Part shown: piece after piece, positions 55,644 to 64,000 of the stretch | Layout: each line of letters opens with the position of its first letter | How positions within the stretch are numbered: the first letter of the stretch is position 1 | Source of the DNA: Streptomyces caniferus | GTDB taxonomy: Bacteria; Actinomycetota; Actinomycetes; Streptomycetales; Streptomycetaceae | Length of the DNA: 64,000 nt | Reading direction: 5' to 3' | NCBI RefSeq assembly: GCF_009811555.1 | Contig: NZ_BLIN01000005.1 | Coordinates: 3,977,501 to 4,041,500 of the forward strand | Position numbers and translations under genes: made by a program | The notes under the pieces: generated by a model | Seen by the model: the letters and a program-made list of their open reading frames with translations, nothing else | Told to the model about the DNA's origin: nothing | Databases searched by the model: none

Positions 55644-56081
55644 ATGGGGGTGACGTACAGGTACTTCGGCGCGCCGAACGGTGCGACCGCGGCCCGGGTC
55701 CCGGTCTCCATGCGTCCCGAGGAGCTCGGCGGTGACGAGCTCGGCATGGGCGGCATGTTCAGCAAGATCAAGCCGGAGACGATGGCCGCCATGGTCCTCA
55801 CCGGTATAGAGGGCATACCCCTCCATAAGGTTCCGCCGCTCGAACTCGTCGTCCTCCACCCCGACTACGCCGTCGTCAAGCTCCCGATGACCGTGGTCGA
55901 CCCGCTGCGCGGGGTCGGTGAGGAGTCGGTCGGCGCGGCCGCCTTCATCTGGTCCACGGTCCCCGACCGCGGCGGTCCGCGCGACGCCTTCACCGTCTAC
56001 CAGCTGCTGCACGAGTGGCAGGACTTCAGCCACCGGCTGCACGAGGCGGGGCACCAGGCGTACTGCCTGGTCTGGCCGTAA
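55644..56081 (+). CDS. Conserved hypothetical protein
   Basis: 145 aa. Soluble, mixed alpha/beta composition; MGGMFSKIKPETMAAMVLTG (about 36), HPDYAVVKLPMTVVDPL (about 73) and a C-terminal VYQLLHEWQDFSHRLHEAGHQAY. No catalytic motif or membrane segment. I believe similar proteins occur next to hemL in other streptomycetes, but no function is known to me. The start is uncertain: ATG 55644 begins the well-structured part, while the frame stays open upstream through a Glu/Thr repeat to ATG 55485 or beyond. Confidence 0.7.
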   Translation: MGVTYRYFGAPNGATAARVPVSMRPEELGGDELGMGGMFSKIKPETMAAMVLTGIEGIPLHKVPPLELVVLHPDYAVVKLPMTVVDPLRGVGEESVGAAAFIWSTVPDRGGPRDAFTVYQLLHEWQDFSHRLHEAGHQAYCLVWP

Positions 56082-56201
56082 CGGTTCAGCGCGGGCGCGG
56101 CGGCCCCGGGACGCGACGCGCGGCCGGGCCGGGGGCGCGGCACACGGACCGGCCGGGAGCAGCGGGGCGCAGTCGCTGTCGAGCGGGCCGGACCCCGCCG
56201 G

Positions 56202-57041
56202 TCACCACGTGGGGCGGGCCGAGACACCGCCGTCCACGACCAGATCCTGCCCGGTGATCCAGGACGCCATCGGCGAGGCGAGGAAGACACAGGCATCGCC
56301 CACGTCCTCCGGCCTGCCCAACCGCCCGGCGGGCGCCGCCGCTTGCCAGCGGCGCACCCCGTCGGGCCAGTCCTCGGCCAGGCCGGGACGGTCGATCAGG
56401 CCCGGCGAGACACTGTTGACGCGGATGCCGTACGCCCCGTACTCCAGCGCCGCCGCGCGCGCATGCATGACCACCGCCGCCTTCGACGCGCAGTAGTGGG
56501 CATGCTGCGGCGCGGGCCGGTCCGCCTCGATCGAGGCGATATGCGTCACCGACCCTCCGGTGCCCGCCCGCATCACGGCCGCCGCGGCCTGGGTGCAGGC
56601 GAAGACGCTGTGCACGTTCACGTCCGCCACCGCCCGCCAGTCGGCGAGCGACATCCCCGCCAGCTCCTGCGTCGGCTGCACCCCCGCGTTGTTCACCAGC
56701 GCGGTCAGCCGCCCGCGCCAGCCGGCCGCCTCGGTCACCAGGCGGTGGCACTCCTCCTCGACGGCCAGATCGGCGGACAGCGCCAGCGCGCTCCCGCCGT
56801 CCGCCTCGATCCGCTCGACCAGGTCCCGCGCCGCCTCGGCGCCCGTCCGGTAATGCGCCACGACAGCGGCGCCCGCGGCGGCGAACCGCAGCGCGATACC
56901 GCGGCCGAGAACGCCGGCGGCGCCGGTGACGAGGGCCACCTGGCCGCGGAGGTCGGGGAGGGCGGGGCGGCGGGTGCCGTCGGACACGGTCTCGGTCTCG
57001 GACACGGTCTCGGTCACGCCGTTGGTCACGTTCTCGGTCAT
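56202..57041 (-). CDS. SDR family oxidoreductase
   Basis: 279 aa. Classical short-chain dehydrogenase: NAD(P) motif VTGAAGVLGRGIALRFA (about 39), NNAGVQ (about 117), catalytic Ser in HIASIEADR and YCASK (about 183), and the C-terminal SWITGQDLVVDGG of the FabG-like group. The substrate is unknown. The first 30 residues are a variable Thr/Glu/Val repeat. ATG 57041 overlaps the stop of the cupin gene as ATGA, so the two are coupled. Confidence 0.92.
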   Translation of the reverse strand: MTENVTNGVTETVSETETVSDGTRRPALPDLRGQVALVTGAAGVLGRGIALRFAAAGAAVVAHYRTGAEAARDLVERIEADGGSALALSADLAVEEECHRLVTEAAGWRGRLTALVNNAGVQPTQELAGMSLADWRAVADVNVHSVFACTQAAAAVMRAGTGGSVTHIASIEADRPAPQHAHYCASKAAVVMHARAAALEYGAYGIRVNSVSPGLIDRPGLAEDWPDGVRRWQAAAPAGRLGRPEDVGDACVFLASPMASWITGQDLVVDGGVSARPTW

Positions 57042-57655
57042 GGTCGGCTCAGGGCGGTGATCCGCGCTGCCTCCTGGGGGAAGCGCGCGGCCAGTTCGGC
57101 GGCGTCCCCGTGCTCGTAGTCCTCGAAGGTGAAACCGGGCGCCATCGTGCAGCCGAAGAGCGTCCAGGAGCCGCCGTCGGCGACCTCGGCGGCCATCCAC
57201 GTACCGGCGGGCACGGTGAACTGGACGTGCTGCCCGCCGAGGACGTCCGGCCCGAGGACGACGGTACGGGCGGTGCCGGGGCGCGGCGGGGGGCTGCTGT
57301 CGTGGGTGAGGCTGCCGCCGTCTGTGAGGCTGGGGCCTTCCGGGGTGGGGCTGCTGTCGTCAGCGGGACTGCTGCCGTCCGGGGCGCCGTCTTCCGAGAG
57401 GAGGAACAGCGTGAGCGGATCGCCCCGGTAGAAGTGCCAGATCTCGTCCGTGGGCAGCCGGTGCAGGGCGGAGAAATCGCCCGGCGCGCCGGTCAGCAGC
57501 ATCACGATCGCCGAGCCCTCGGGCCGCCCGTCGGGGCGCATGGGGCCCGCCCAGGTGCGCCGGAACCGCCCGCCCTCGCGGGGCAGCGGCGCCAGCCCGT
57601 AGAAATCGATCAGCGCCTCCGGGAGCCGGTCGTGGGGCACCCGCTGCTCGTCCAT
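57038..57655 (-). CDS. Cupin superfamily (DUF985) protein
   Basis: 205 aa. The cupin core is split: FRRTWAGPM and SAIVMLLTGAPGDFSALHRLPTDEIWHFYRGDPLTLFLL (about 32-85) on one side, GQHVQFTVPAGTWMAAEV and FGCTMAPGFTFEDYEHG (about 142-185) on the other. A 40-residue Ser/Pro/Asp insert with repeated DDSSP and DGGSL separates them. DUF985 cupins bind sugars or metals in known structures; the role is unknown. ATG 57655 has a GGAAGG about 10 bases upstream; ATG 57685 is an alternative. Confidence 0.85.
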   Translation of the reverse strand: MDEQRVPHDRLPEALIDFYGLAPLPREGGRFRRTWAGPMRPDGRPEGSAIVMLLTGAPGDFSALHRLPTDEIWHFYRGDPLTLFLLSEDGAPDGSSPADDSSPTPEGPSLTDGGSLTHDSSPPPRPGTARTVVLGPDVLGGQHVQFTVPAGTWMAAEVADGGSWTLFGCTMAPGFTFEDYEHGDAAELAARFPQEAARITALSRP

Positions 57656-57919
57656 CCGCGGCCCGCCTTCCCCTCGTGTCCGCATGCCGGTGGTGATCCA
57701 GCCGTGCGCCGACCGTGATCCACCCTAGGGTCGGCGGCGGCGCGGTGCGGGCATCATCAGGCCATCTGTCCGAGCGGGGCCGACTGCCCGTCAGCTGGTG
57801 TGCCGGGTAGTCGACTCCGACGTTTCGCCAGGCGTCTTGCCGGGCGCGTGAGCGGGCACATGGTCGGGCGGCGGACTCGCCCGGTGACGTGCCCGCGGCC
57901 CAGCTGCCTTTGCGGCCGC

Positions 57920-58630
57920 TCAGCCGCCCGTCCACTGCGGGTCGCGGCCGGTCTCCGCCAGCAGGGCATCGAGGCCGGAGGCGCCGGGCGCGAGGGGGAG
58001 CGGGTCGGCGAAGACGTTCATCTTCCGGGCCGTCGGGGCCATCTGTGCGACGAGCGTCCGCAGCTCGGCCACGCACCCGGGGGCCGGCGTGTACGGCAGG
58101 CCGGTCGCCCGCGCCACGTCCCAGGCATGCACCGTCAGATCCAGCAGCACCATCGCCCCGACGGCCCGGGCCGGCAGGTTCATTCCGCCGGTCAGGCCGT
58201 CCTCCGCGCCCGGTGCCGCCCATGCCTCGACCAGCCGCGCGGTCTCCTGCGCGAACCGGTCCGGCCACCGGGCCCCGTACTCGCCGAGCCGGTCGGGGGT
58301 GGTGCTGAAGTCCGCGTCCTTCTTGGCGGCCAGCGTCTGGAAGGCCACGACCACATGGAAGAGGTGATTGAGCAGCGCCCGTACGTCGTACTCGGCGCAG
58401 GGCGTCGGCAGCCCCATCTGGTCGTCGCGGACGCCGCGCAGTACGGGGAGCGCCGCATCGGCAGCCGCGTCGAGCAGCGCACTGATCGGTGGGGGCGCGG
58501 GGGCCGACCCGGTGGCCTGATCGTCGGCCGGATCGGTGGGGTGAAGGGGTTCGGCCGCAGGGTCCGAGCCGGTTGCCCGGGCCGGTTCACTCGCGAGCGT
58601 TTCATCCTGAATGTCTTGCATGTCGGTCAT
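57920..58630 (-). CDS. TIGR03086 / mycothiol-dependent-isomerase-like DinB-fold protein
   Basis: 236 aa. A 55-residue Ala/Pro/Asp-rich N-terminus is followed by a four-helix metal-binding fold: GLPTPCAEYDVRALLNHLFHVV (about 94-115), and VLLDLTVHAWDVARATG (about 183). His residues in NHLFHV and TVHAWD are the expected metal ligands. The family is related to maleylpyruvate isomerase N-terminal domains. It is divergent from an AraC regulator gene, a pairing that suggests control by it. ATG 58630 is the likeliest start. Confidence 0.85.
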   Translation of the reverse strand: MTDMQDIQDETLASEPARATGSDPAAEPLHPTDPADDQATGSAPAPPPISALLDAAADAALPVLRGVRDDQMGLPTPCAEYDVRALLNHLFHVVVAFQTLAAKKDADFSTTPDRLGEYGARWPDRFAQETARLVEAWAAPGAEDGLTGGMNLPARAVGAMVLLDLTVHAWDVARATGLPYTPAPGCVAELRTLVAQMAPTARKMNVFADPLPLAPGASGLDALLAETGRDPQWTGG

Positions 58631-58778
58631 GGCGATGACGCTACGGGCCGCTGCCGGGGGTGGCTTGAAAAAATGCGACAGCCCCCGCGCGACCGGCCCC
58701 GCGACCGGCTTCTCGCGATCGGCTCGCCCGCCCTCGCGGGCCGGGCGGAATCGTACGGACACCCCCTAAAATTCCGGC

Positions 58779-59585
58779 ATGGCCGCTCCACGGCGCGATA
58801 CCCGGGGCATCGTCGACGCCCCCGGACTCTTCACGCGGGTGCAGTTCCGCCGCCGCACCCCCGCCGTGCCGCTGCGCCCCTATGTCGAGCACTACTGGCT
58901 GATCGACTGGGATCTGTCCGAGCCGTACGCCACGCATGTCGTTCCGCACCCGTGCGTGAACCTCGTCTTCCAGCGGTACGCCGACCGGCCCGGCTTCGGC
59001 GAGGTCGCGGGCGTCGGACGGGATCTGTTCGCACAGAAGCTGGCGGGGCGCGGGCGGGTGTGCGGGGTGCAGTTCCGGCCGGGCGGGTTCCGGCCGTTCA
59101 CCCCGGAACGGCCCGCCACGGACTGGACGGACCGCCGGCTGCCGCTGGCGACGGCGTTCGGGACCGGCGACGCCGCGGCCGCAGTAGTGGAGCCGGACGA
59201 CGAGGACGCCCGGGTGGCCGCGCTCGACGCCTTCCTGCTCCCGCATCTGCGGGGCGGGCCCCGGGTCCTCGCCCAGGCGGGCCTCGCCATGGGGCTGGCC
59301 GACCGGATCCGCACGGACCGGACGATCCGCCGGGTCGCGGACTTCGCGCGGGCCGAGGGCCTGTCCGTACGGGCCCTGCAGCGGCTGTTCGCCGGGTACG
59401 TCGGGGTCAGCCCCAAGTGGGTGCTGCTGCGCTACCGGGTGCACGAGGCCCTGGAGCGCGCCGCGTCCGACGCGGATGTCGACTGGGCCGCGCTCGCCGC
59501 CGAGCTGGGCTACAGCGATCAGGCGCATCTGATCCGCGAGGTCACCGACACCGTCGGGGTCCCGCCGACCACATACATCCGCTGA
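58779..59585 (+). CDS. AraC family transcriptional regulator
   Basis: 268 aa. The N-terminal part (about 25-110) is a DUF6597/cupin-like sensor of the type VQFRPGGFRPF, with YVEHYWLIDWDL near its start. The C-terminal AraC helix-turn-helix pair is at about 175-268: RIRTDRTIRRVADFARAEGLS, RALQRLFAGYVGVSPKWV and LGYSDQAHLIREV. ATG 58779 lacks a strong ribosome site. It is divergent from the TIGR03086 gene, with a 148-base shared promoter region. Confidence 0.9.
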   Translation: MAAPRRDTRGIVDAPGLFTRVQFRRRTPAVPLRPYVEHYWLIDWDLSEPYATHVVPHPCVNLVFQRYADRPGFGEVAGVGRDLFAQKLAGRGRVCGVQFRPGGFRPFTPERPATDWTDRRLPLATAFGTGDAAAAVVEPDDEDARVAALDAFLLPHLRGGPRVLAQAGLAMGLADRIRTDRTIRRVADFARAEGLSVRALQRLFAGYVGVSPKWVLLRYRVHEALERAASDADVDWAALAAELGYSDQAHLIREVTDTVGVPPTTYIR

Positions 59586-59593
59586 CGGCGCCC

Positions 59594-59698
59594 GTCCCGG
59601 CCGGCAACGCCCGCCCTGATGGCAGCGCCTGCCCCGGGCTGCCAGTGCCCCGCCCTGACGGCAGCGCCCGCCCCGACCGGCAGCGCCCCGCCCGGGAC
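59594..59698. repeat. Degenerate short repeats between AraC and TetR genes
   Basis: About five loose copies of a 18-22-base unit around GGCAGCGCCCGCCCTGA in the 115-base gap between two convergent genes. No clean terminator is present. Confidence 0.6.
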
Positions 59699-59700
59699 CC

Positions 59701-60336
59701 TCAGGGCTGTTCGGCCGTCAGATAGCGCTGGACGGTGGGGGCCAGCCAGGCGACGAGCTCGTCGTGGCCGAGGTCGACGGCCGGCGGGATGTGCAGCACA
59801 TAGCGGCACAGCGCCATGCCGAGTATCTGGGAGGCGATCAGCGCGGCCCGGGTCGGCGCCTCCTCGGGCACCGGGCAGACCGCGGCCAGGACCGGCTTGA
59901 TCTGCTCCGCGAACACGCCGCGCATCCGCTGCGCGCCCGCCTCGTTGGTGACGCCGACGCGCATCATGCCGGTCAGCGTCTCGTCGCACTCCCAGCGCTC
60001 CAGGAAGTGGCGTACGAGCCGAGCGCCGGCCTCGTCGCGCGGTACGTGGGAGAGGTCCGGAGCGTGCACCTCGATCTCGGAGGCGGCCGCGAAGAGCCCG
60101 GCCTTGTTGCCGTAGTAGCGCATCACCATCGACGGGTCGATCTCCGCGTCCTTGGCGATGGCACGGATCGTGGCGCGCTCATAGCCGTCCGCGGCGAAGC
60201 GGTCCCGGGCGGCAGCCAGGATCGCGGCACGGGTCGCGGCGGAGCGGCGGGGGCGGGCGGCGTCCGCCGGATCGCCGGGCGCCGCGGTGGAAGTGGCGGG
60301 CGCGGCATCGGCGGCAGCGGGAGCGTGTTCGGCCAT
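59701..60336 (-). CDS. TetR family regulator of the adjacent monooxygenase
   Basis: 211 aa. After a 30-residue Ala/Pro-rich lead-in, the helix-turn-helix reads ILAAARDRFAADGYERATIRAIAKDAEIDPSMVMRYYGNKAGLF (about 39-82, by position). The C-terminal domain (about 95-205) matches the TetR_C_17-like group (HFLERWECDETLTGMMRV). It is divergent from a flavin monooxygenase gene, and paired operator-like repeats lie between them, so repression of both genes is likely. Confidence 0.92.
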   Translation of the reverse strand: MAEHAPAAADAAPATSTAAPGDPADAARPRRSAATRAAILAAARDRFAADGYERATIRAIAKDAEIDPSMVMRYYGNKAGLFAAASEIEVHAPDLSHVPRDEAGARLVRHFLERWECDETLTGMMRVGVTNEAGAQRMRGVFAEQIKPVLAAVCPVPEEAPTRAALIASQILGMALCRYVLHIPPAVDLGHDELVAWLAPTVQRYLTAEQP

Positions 60337-60350
60337 ATCAACAACTGTAG

Positions 60351-60422
60351 GCCAACACCTGTTGACACGCCAGACCCGCTCGCCCTACGCTTGCCAACAA
60401 GCGTTGACCCACATGCGTTGGC
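60351..60422. promoter_or_regulatory. Duplicated TetR operator and monooxygenase promoter
   Basis: GCCAACACCTGTTGAC (60351-60366) and GCCAACAAGCGTTGAC (60393-60408) differ only in the three central bases; a half site GCGTTGGC follows (60415-60422). A promoter for the plus strand, TTGACA (60362-60367) and TACGCT (60386-60391) spaced by 18, has its -35 inside the first operator and its transcript start at the second. Confidence 0.75.
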
Positions 60423-60533
60423 ATGAGTGTCGACGCGAGCACAGCCACAGACGCAGAGCGCAGTACTCAGAGCGCAGAACGCAACGGCACAGGACAGGCA
60501 CCAGCAGGGCACAAGGCACAGGAGGCGGAAGCC

Positions 60534-62153
60534 ATGGATGCCATGAACCACCGGACCGGCCCCGACGGCCCCGCGACGGGCGAGGCGCCCGCGGCCCGCG
60601 ACACGGACGTCATCGTCGTCGGCGCCGGCCCCACCGGCCTGCTGCTCGCCGGAGACCTCGCCGAGGCGGGACTCGGCGTCACACTCCTGGAGCGCCGCCC
60701 CGCCACCATCAGCAACCTCACCCGCGCCCTGGCCGTCCACGCCCGGACCCTGGAGCAGCTGGACGCCCGCGGTCTCGCCGACGAGCTGGTCGCCGGCGGC
60801 CATCGGCTCTCCGCCATCCGCCTCTTCGGGGACGCCGCCTTCGACGCGACCCGGCTGCGCTCCCGCTTCCCGTTCGTGCTGATCACCCCGCAGTTCGAGG
60901 TCGAACGGCTGCTGGAGCGGCGGGCCCGCCATGCCGGGGTCGACTTCCGCCACGACTCCGAGGTGCTCGGCCTCGACCAGGACGCCGACGGCGTGACGGT
61001 CCGCTTCCGTACGGCCGAGGGTGTCGGCGGCCTCCGCGCCGCCTACGTCGTCGGCACCGACGGCGTCCACAGCAGCATCCGCGAGGCCATCGGCCTGCCG
61101 TTCCCCGGCAAGTCCGTGATCCGCTCCCTGGTGCTCGCCGATGTCCGGCTGGCCCAGGAGCCCGAGTCCCCCTTCACCGTCAATGCCAACGACGACGCCT
61201 TCGCCCTGATCGGCTCGTTCGGCGACGGCTGGTACCGCGTCATCGGCTGGAACCGCCACCGCCAGGCCGACGACGACGCACCCGCCGATCTCGACGAGGT
61301 CCGCGAATGCATCCGGCTCGCCCTCGGCAGGGATTACGGCATGTACGACGCCCGCTGGGTCTCCCGCTTCCACAGCGACGAGCGCCAGGCCCCCGAGTAC
61401 CGCGTGGGCCGCGTCTTCCTCGCCGGCGACGCCGCGCATGTGCACTCCCCCGCCGGCGGCCAGGGCATGAACACCGGCCTCCAGGACGCCGCCAACCTCA
61501 GCTGGAAACTCGCCGCGGTGCTCCGCGGCCACTCCCCCGAAAGCCTGCTGGACAGCTATCAGGCCGAGCGCCACCCGGTGGGCAAGCAGGTGCTGCGCAG
61601 CAGCGGCGCCCTCATCCGGCTCGCCCTGCTGCACACCGCCCCCGGACGCGCCGTCCGCACTTTCGCCGCCCGGGTCTTCAACCATCTCGGGCCGCTGTCC
61701 GGCCGTGCGATCCGCGCCGTCTCCGGCATCGGCATCGCCTACGCGGCCGGGCCCGGCGCCCACCCCCTCGCCGGCCGGCGCGCCCCCGACATCCGGCTGG
61801 CGGGCGGCGACCGCCTCTACGCACTCCTCCGCCAGGGCAAGTTCGTCCTGCTCACCCCCGCCGACGAGCCCGGCGGCCCGCGGCCCGCCGCCGACCGTGG
61901 CGTGACCGCCTCCTGGCGGAGCGCCCGCCGTACGGCGCTTCTCGTACGCCCCGACGGCTATATCGCCTGGGCCACCGATGTCACGGCCCCCGCCGAGCGC
62001 GCCACGGCGCTACGGTCCGCCCTCCTCCACTGGACCGGCGCCGCTCCCGAGGACCACGACTCCGCGGGCGAGGACGGCGACTCCATAGGCACCGCCCGGC
62101 CCGCTGCCCTCACCCCTCCAGCACATGCCGCAGATACGCCCGGGGGTCGTTGA
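60534..62153 (+). CDS. FAD-dependent aromatic monooxygenase (PheA/TfdB type)
   Basis: 539 aa class A flavoprotein hydroxylase. FAD motif VIVVGAGPTGLLLAGDLAEAG (about 22-42, read as VIVVGAGPTG), TDGVHSSIREAIGL (DG motif, about 178), and GDAAHVHSPAGGQGMNTGLQDA (about 298) are complete. A thioredoxin-like C-terminal domain is present. Relatives hydroxylate polyketides, phenols or rifamycins; the substrate is unknown. ATG 60534 has GGAGG 8 bases upstream; an in-frame ATG at 60423 would add 37 low-complexity residues. Its 3' end overlaps the convergent ATPase gene by 44 bases. Confidence 0.92.
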   Translation: MDAMNHRTGPDGPATGEAPAARDTDVIVVGAGPTGLLLAGDLAEAGLGVTLLERRPATISNLTRALAVHARTLEQLDARGLADELVAGGHRLSAIRLFGDAAFDATRLRSRFPFVLITPQFEVERLLERRARHAGVDFRHDSEVLGLDQDADGVTVRFRTAEGVGGLRAAYVVGTDGVHSSIREAIGLPFPGKSVIRSLVLADVRLAQEPESPFTVNANDDAFALIGSFGDGWYRVIGWNRHRQADDDAPADLDEVRECIRLALGRDYGMYDARWVSRFHSDERQAPEYRVGRVFLAGDAAHVHSPAGGQGMNTGLQDAANLSWKLAAVLRGHSPESLLDSYQAERHPVGKQVLRSSGALIRLALLHTAPGRAVRTFAARVFNHLGPLSGRAIRAVSGIGIAYAAGPGAHPLAGRRAPDIRLAGGDRLYALLRQGKFVLLTPADEPGGPRPAADRGVTASWRSARRTALLVRPDGYIAWATDVTAPAERATALRSALLHWTGAAPEDHDSAGEDGDSIGTARPAALTPPAHAADTPGGR

Positions 62154-62850
62154 GATAGCGCCGCCAGTGGTCGACCAGTCCCAGCTCCGCCCACTCCACG
62201 CTCCGCATCCCGTGCTCGCCGACCTCCACGATCGCCGCGCCCGGCAGCGCCGTCAGCAGCGGGGAGTGGGTGGCGCAGATGATCTGTGCGCCGCTGCGCC
62301 CCAAGTCGTCCATCAGCCCGACCAATTCGAGACAGGAGGAGAAGGACAGGGCCGCCTCGGGCTCGTCCATCACATACAGCCCCCGTTGCGCGAACCGCTC
62401 ACGAAAGGCCAGCAGAAAGCCCTCCCCGTGGCTCATCTCGTCCGGGGACCGGGACAGCCGGTTCGACCTCCGCTCCCCGTTCAGCGCCTCCATCGCCGTC
62501 TCGGCCCGCAGGAAGAACCCCCGCCGGCGGACCCGCGGCCCACGCACCATCGCGCGCCCCTCGCGCGTCGGATCGAACCGCATCAGGCCGCCGAGCAGCG
62601 AGGCCTCCCGCGAACTCGCGTACTTGTATCCCGCCGAACCGCCGTACGAATCCAGCCCGAATCCTTCCGCCAGCGCCTCGGCCAGCGTCGACTTGCCCGA
62701 GCCGTTCTCCCCCACCAGAAAGGTGACCGGCGCGGGGAAGGCCAGCCCCTCCTCGGCCAGCTGGCGCACACACGGCACCGTCCAGGGCCAGCCGTTCTCG
62801 GCCGTTCCCTCCCCCTGCGGAACGTCCACGTAAGCCCGTTCGATCAGCAT
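62110..62850 (-). CDS. AAA/ABC-type ATP-binding protein
   Basis: 246 aa soluble ATPase. Walker [18 protein letters not shown] (about 44), a signature-like [11 protein letters not shown] (about 140), Walker [13 protein letters not shown] (about 160) and a His switch in CATHSPLL (about 195). The arrangement is of the SMC/RecF-like AAA_21 group rather than a transporter, and no membrane partner is nearby. Related proteins occur alone in many bacteria with unknown roles. ATG 62850 gives the conserved MLIERAYVD start; the frame extends to 62904 without support. Confidence 0.87.
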   Translation of the reverse strand: MLIERAYVDVPQGEGTAENGWPWTVPCVRQLAEEGLAFPAPVTFLVGENGSGKSTLAEALAEGFGLDSYGGSAGYKYASSREASLLGGLMRFDPTREGRAMVRGPRVRRRGFFLRAETAMEALNGERRSNRLSRSPDEMSHGEGFLLAFRERFAQRGLYVMDEPEAALSFSSCLELVGLMDDLGRSGAQIICATHSPLLTALPGAAIVEVGEHGMRSVEWAELGLVDHWRRYLNDPRAYLRHVLEG

Positions 62851-63080
62851 GCCCCCGAAGTTCTCACACCCCACTGACAGCCACCCGCACACAGCGACGC
62901 CCACGCCGCGTGCTGAACAACCCCCTGCCGGACCCCGCCGAACCCCGCCGAACCCCGTCGGGCCCGCCGGGACCTCTCCGGGCTCCCACGAGACCCCACC
63001 CGGCCACCGCCGGCCACCGCTCCCACCAGAACAGGCCCGTCCCCGTCCGGAACCAGGCCCCCGTTCCGTACGCTTCCCCC

Positions 63081-63416
63081 ATGCTGTTCGCCCGCTCCGC
63101 CGCCCTCTTCGTCCTCGCCGGTCTCTTCGAAATCGGCGGTGCCTGGCTGGTCTGGCAGGGCGTCCGCGAACACAAGGGCTGGGCCTGGATCGGCGCCGGA
63201 GTAATCGCGCTCGGGATCTACGGCTGGGTCGCCACTCTCCAGCCGGACGCCGCGTTCGGCCGCATCCTCGCCGCGTACGGCGGTGTCTTCGTCGCCGGCT
63301 CGCTGGCGTGGGGGGCGATCGTCGACGGTTACCGCCCCGACCGCTGGGACGTGACCGGGGCCCTGATCTGTCTGGCCGGAATGGCCGTGATCATGTACGC
63401 CCCCAGGGGCCGCTGA
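63081..63416 (+). CDS. YnfA family (UPF0060) membrane protein
   Basis: 111 aa with four membrane helices. [21 protein letters not shown] (about 9-29, in part), [17 protein letters not shown] and [19 protein letters not shown] are the UPF0060 signatures. The family is related to small multidrug-resistance transporters; its function is not settled. No ribosome site is visible, but TACGCT lies 6 bases before the ATG at 63081, which fits a leaderless mRNA. The gene follows the divergent ATPase gene. Confidence 0.93.
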   Translation: MLFARSAALFVLAGLFEIGGAWLVWQGVREHKGWAWIGAGVIALGIYGWVATLQPDAAFGRILAAYGGVFVAGSLAWGAIVDGYRPDRWDVTGALICLAGMAVIMYAPRGR

Positions 63417-63500
63417 CCGCGCCTGCATATCCTGGCCGCGGACCACCTCCCCCACGCCCTCGCGGAGCAGGGGGACCCCCACCGCCCTGAGGAGAGTGCC

Positions 63501-64000
63501 ATGACCGCCGAGGCCCGTACCGCCGTCGTCACCGGAGCGAGCAGTGGCATCGGCGCCGCCACCGCGCGAGCCCTGGCCGCGGCCGGCTACCGCGTGGTGC
63601 TCACGGCCCGCCGCAAGGACCGTATCGAGGAGCTCGCCGCCGAGCTGCCGAACGCCGAGGCCTACGCACTCGACGTCACCGACCGCGCCGCCGTCGACGC
63701 CTTCGCGGCCGCTCTCGACCGCTACCCCTCCCTCGACGTCCTGGTCAACAACGCCGGCGGCGCGTACGGCGCGGAGCCGGTCGCCACCGGCGACCCCGCC
63801 GACTGGCGTGCCATGTACGAGGTCAATGTGCTGGGCGTGCTCCACATGACCCAGGCGCTGCTGCCCGCGCTCACCGCCTCCGGCGACGGCACCGTCGTCG
63901 TGCTCTCCTCCACCGCCGGCCTCGGCACCTACGAGGGCGGCGGCGGTTATGTCGCCGCCAAGCACGGCGCCCATGTCATTGCCGAGACGCTCCGTCTGGA
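63501..64000 (+). CDS. SDR family oxidoreductase (partial at window edge)
   Basis: First 166 codons of a classical short-chain dehydrogenase. The NAD(P) motif is VVTGASSGIGAATARAL (about 9), followed by LDVTDRAAVDAF, DVLVNNAGGAYG (about 80), catalytic Ser in VLSSTAGLG (about 135) and YVAAK (about 151). The TGxxxGIG and the Asp region suggest an NADP-preferring YdfG-like enzyme. GGAG lies 7 bases before the ATG at 63501. The C-terminus is beyond the window. Confidence 0.93.
   Translation, partial: MTAEARTAVVTGASSGIGAATARALAAAGYRVVLTARRKDRIEELAAELPNAEAYALDVTDRAAVDAFAAALDRYPSLDVLVNNAGGAYGAEPVATGDPADWRAMYEVNVLGVLHMTQALLPALTASGDGTVVVLSSTAGLGTYEGGGGYVAAKHGAHVIAETLRL

Noticed and set aside
63447..63475. 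CTCCCCC...GGGGGA hairpin before the last SDR gene
   Set aside because: It resembles short interspersed GC-rich repeats that are common between Streptomyces genes. The stem is only 6 bp, too weak to call as a terminator.

Overview
The window is high-GC actinobacterial DNA and almost certainly a Streptomyces chromosome core segment. The evidence is very high GC at third codon positions, many GTG starts, Tat and lipoprotein signals, a complete-looking Streptomyces-type nuo operon start, the futalosine (mqn) menaquinone genes, and families such as DUF5994, DUF4229, DUF4291 and TIGR03086. No rRNA, tRNA, CRISPR array, prophage or insertion sequence was seen.

Layout. 1-9105 (minus): NADH dehydrogenase I genes nuoH (cut by the window edge) back to nuoA, almost every junction overlapping by 1-4 bases, with a Rex-type operator upstream. 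9106-14650: a secreted NlpC/P60 hydrolase, a secreted RelA/SpoT-fold nucleotide pyrophosphokinase, an AhpD-like protein, a geranylgeranyl-reductase-family flavoprotein and a GNAT enzyme. 14748-22103: menG, an amidohydrolase-like fragment, mqnC, a receptor Ser/Thr kinase, a small RHH-VOC-methyltransferase operon and mqnA. 22258-28200: cold-shock gene, two small zinc-motif proteins, a fatty acyl-CoA ligase with a TetR regulator and shared operators, and an alpha/beta hydrolase. 28241-39377: a DctA-type symporter with a Cys-rich leader peptide, DUF4229, GNAT, mqnE, an Lrp regulator, ubiX, a rhomboid protease, DUF4870, mqnP, mqnL, a PLDc_N protein and a yeast-type cytosine deaminase. 39378-44958: an accessory stretch with an ice-binding-family protein carrying duplicated Ig-like units, a 1.4 kb gene-poor interval, DUF5994 and a small WXG100/type VII secretion cluster of visibly lower GC. 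44958-55160: DUF4291, a Tat-exported phospholipase C with a possible PHO box, the cytochrome c maturation operon (resA, ccdA, resB, ccsB), a Tat-lipoprotein deacetylase-like protein, a phosphatase and hemL. 55161-64000: oxidoreductases, a cupin, AraC and TetR regulators, a flavin monooxygenase, an ATPase, YnfA and a partial SDR.

How it fits together. Much of the window serves one aerobic respiratory chain. Menaquinone is made by the futalosine route (mqnA, mqnC, mqnE, mqnP, mqnL, ubiX, menG; mqnB and mqnD are not here) and is possibly side-chain reduced by the flavoprotein at 12645. It accepts electrons from complex I (nuo). Heme (hemL) and cytochrome c assembly (res/ccs) supply the downstream carriers. 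The accessory segments between these blocks hold the less familiar material: a leader peptide, duplicated operators, type VII targets and an ice-binding-family protein without a signal peptide.
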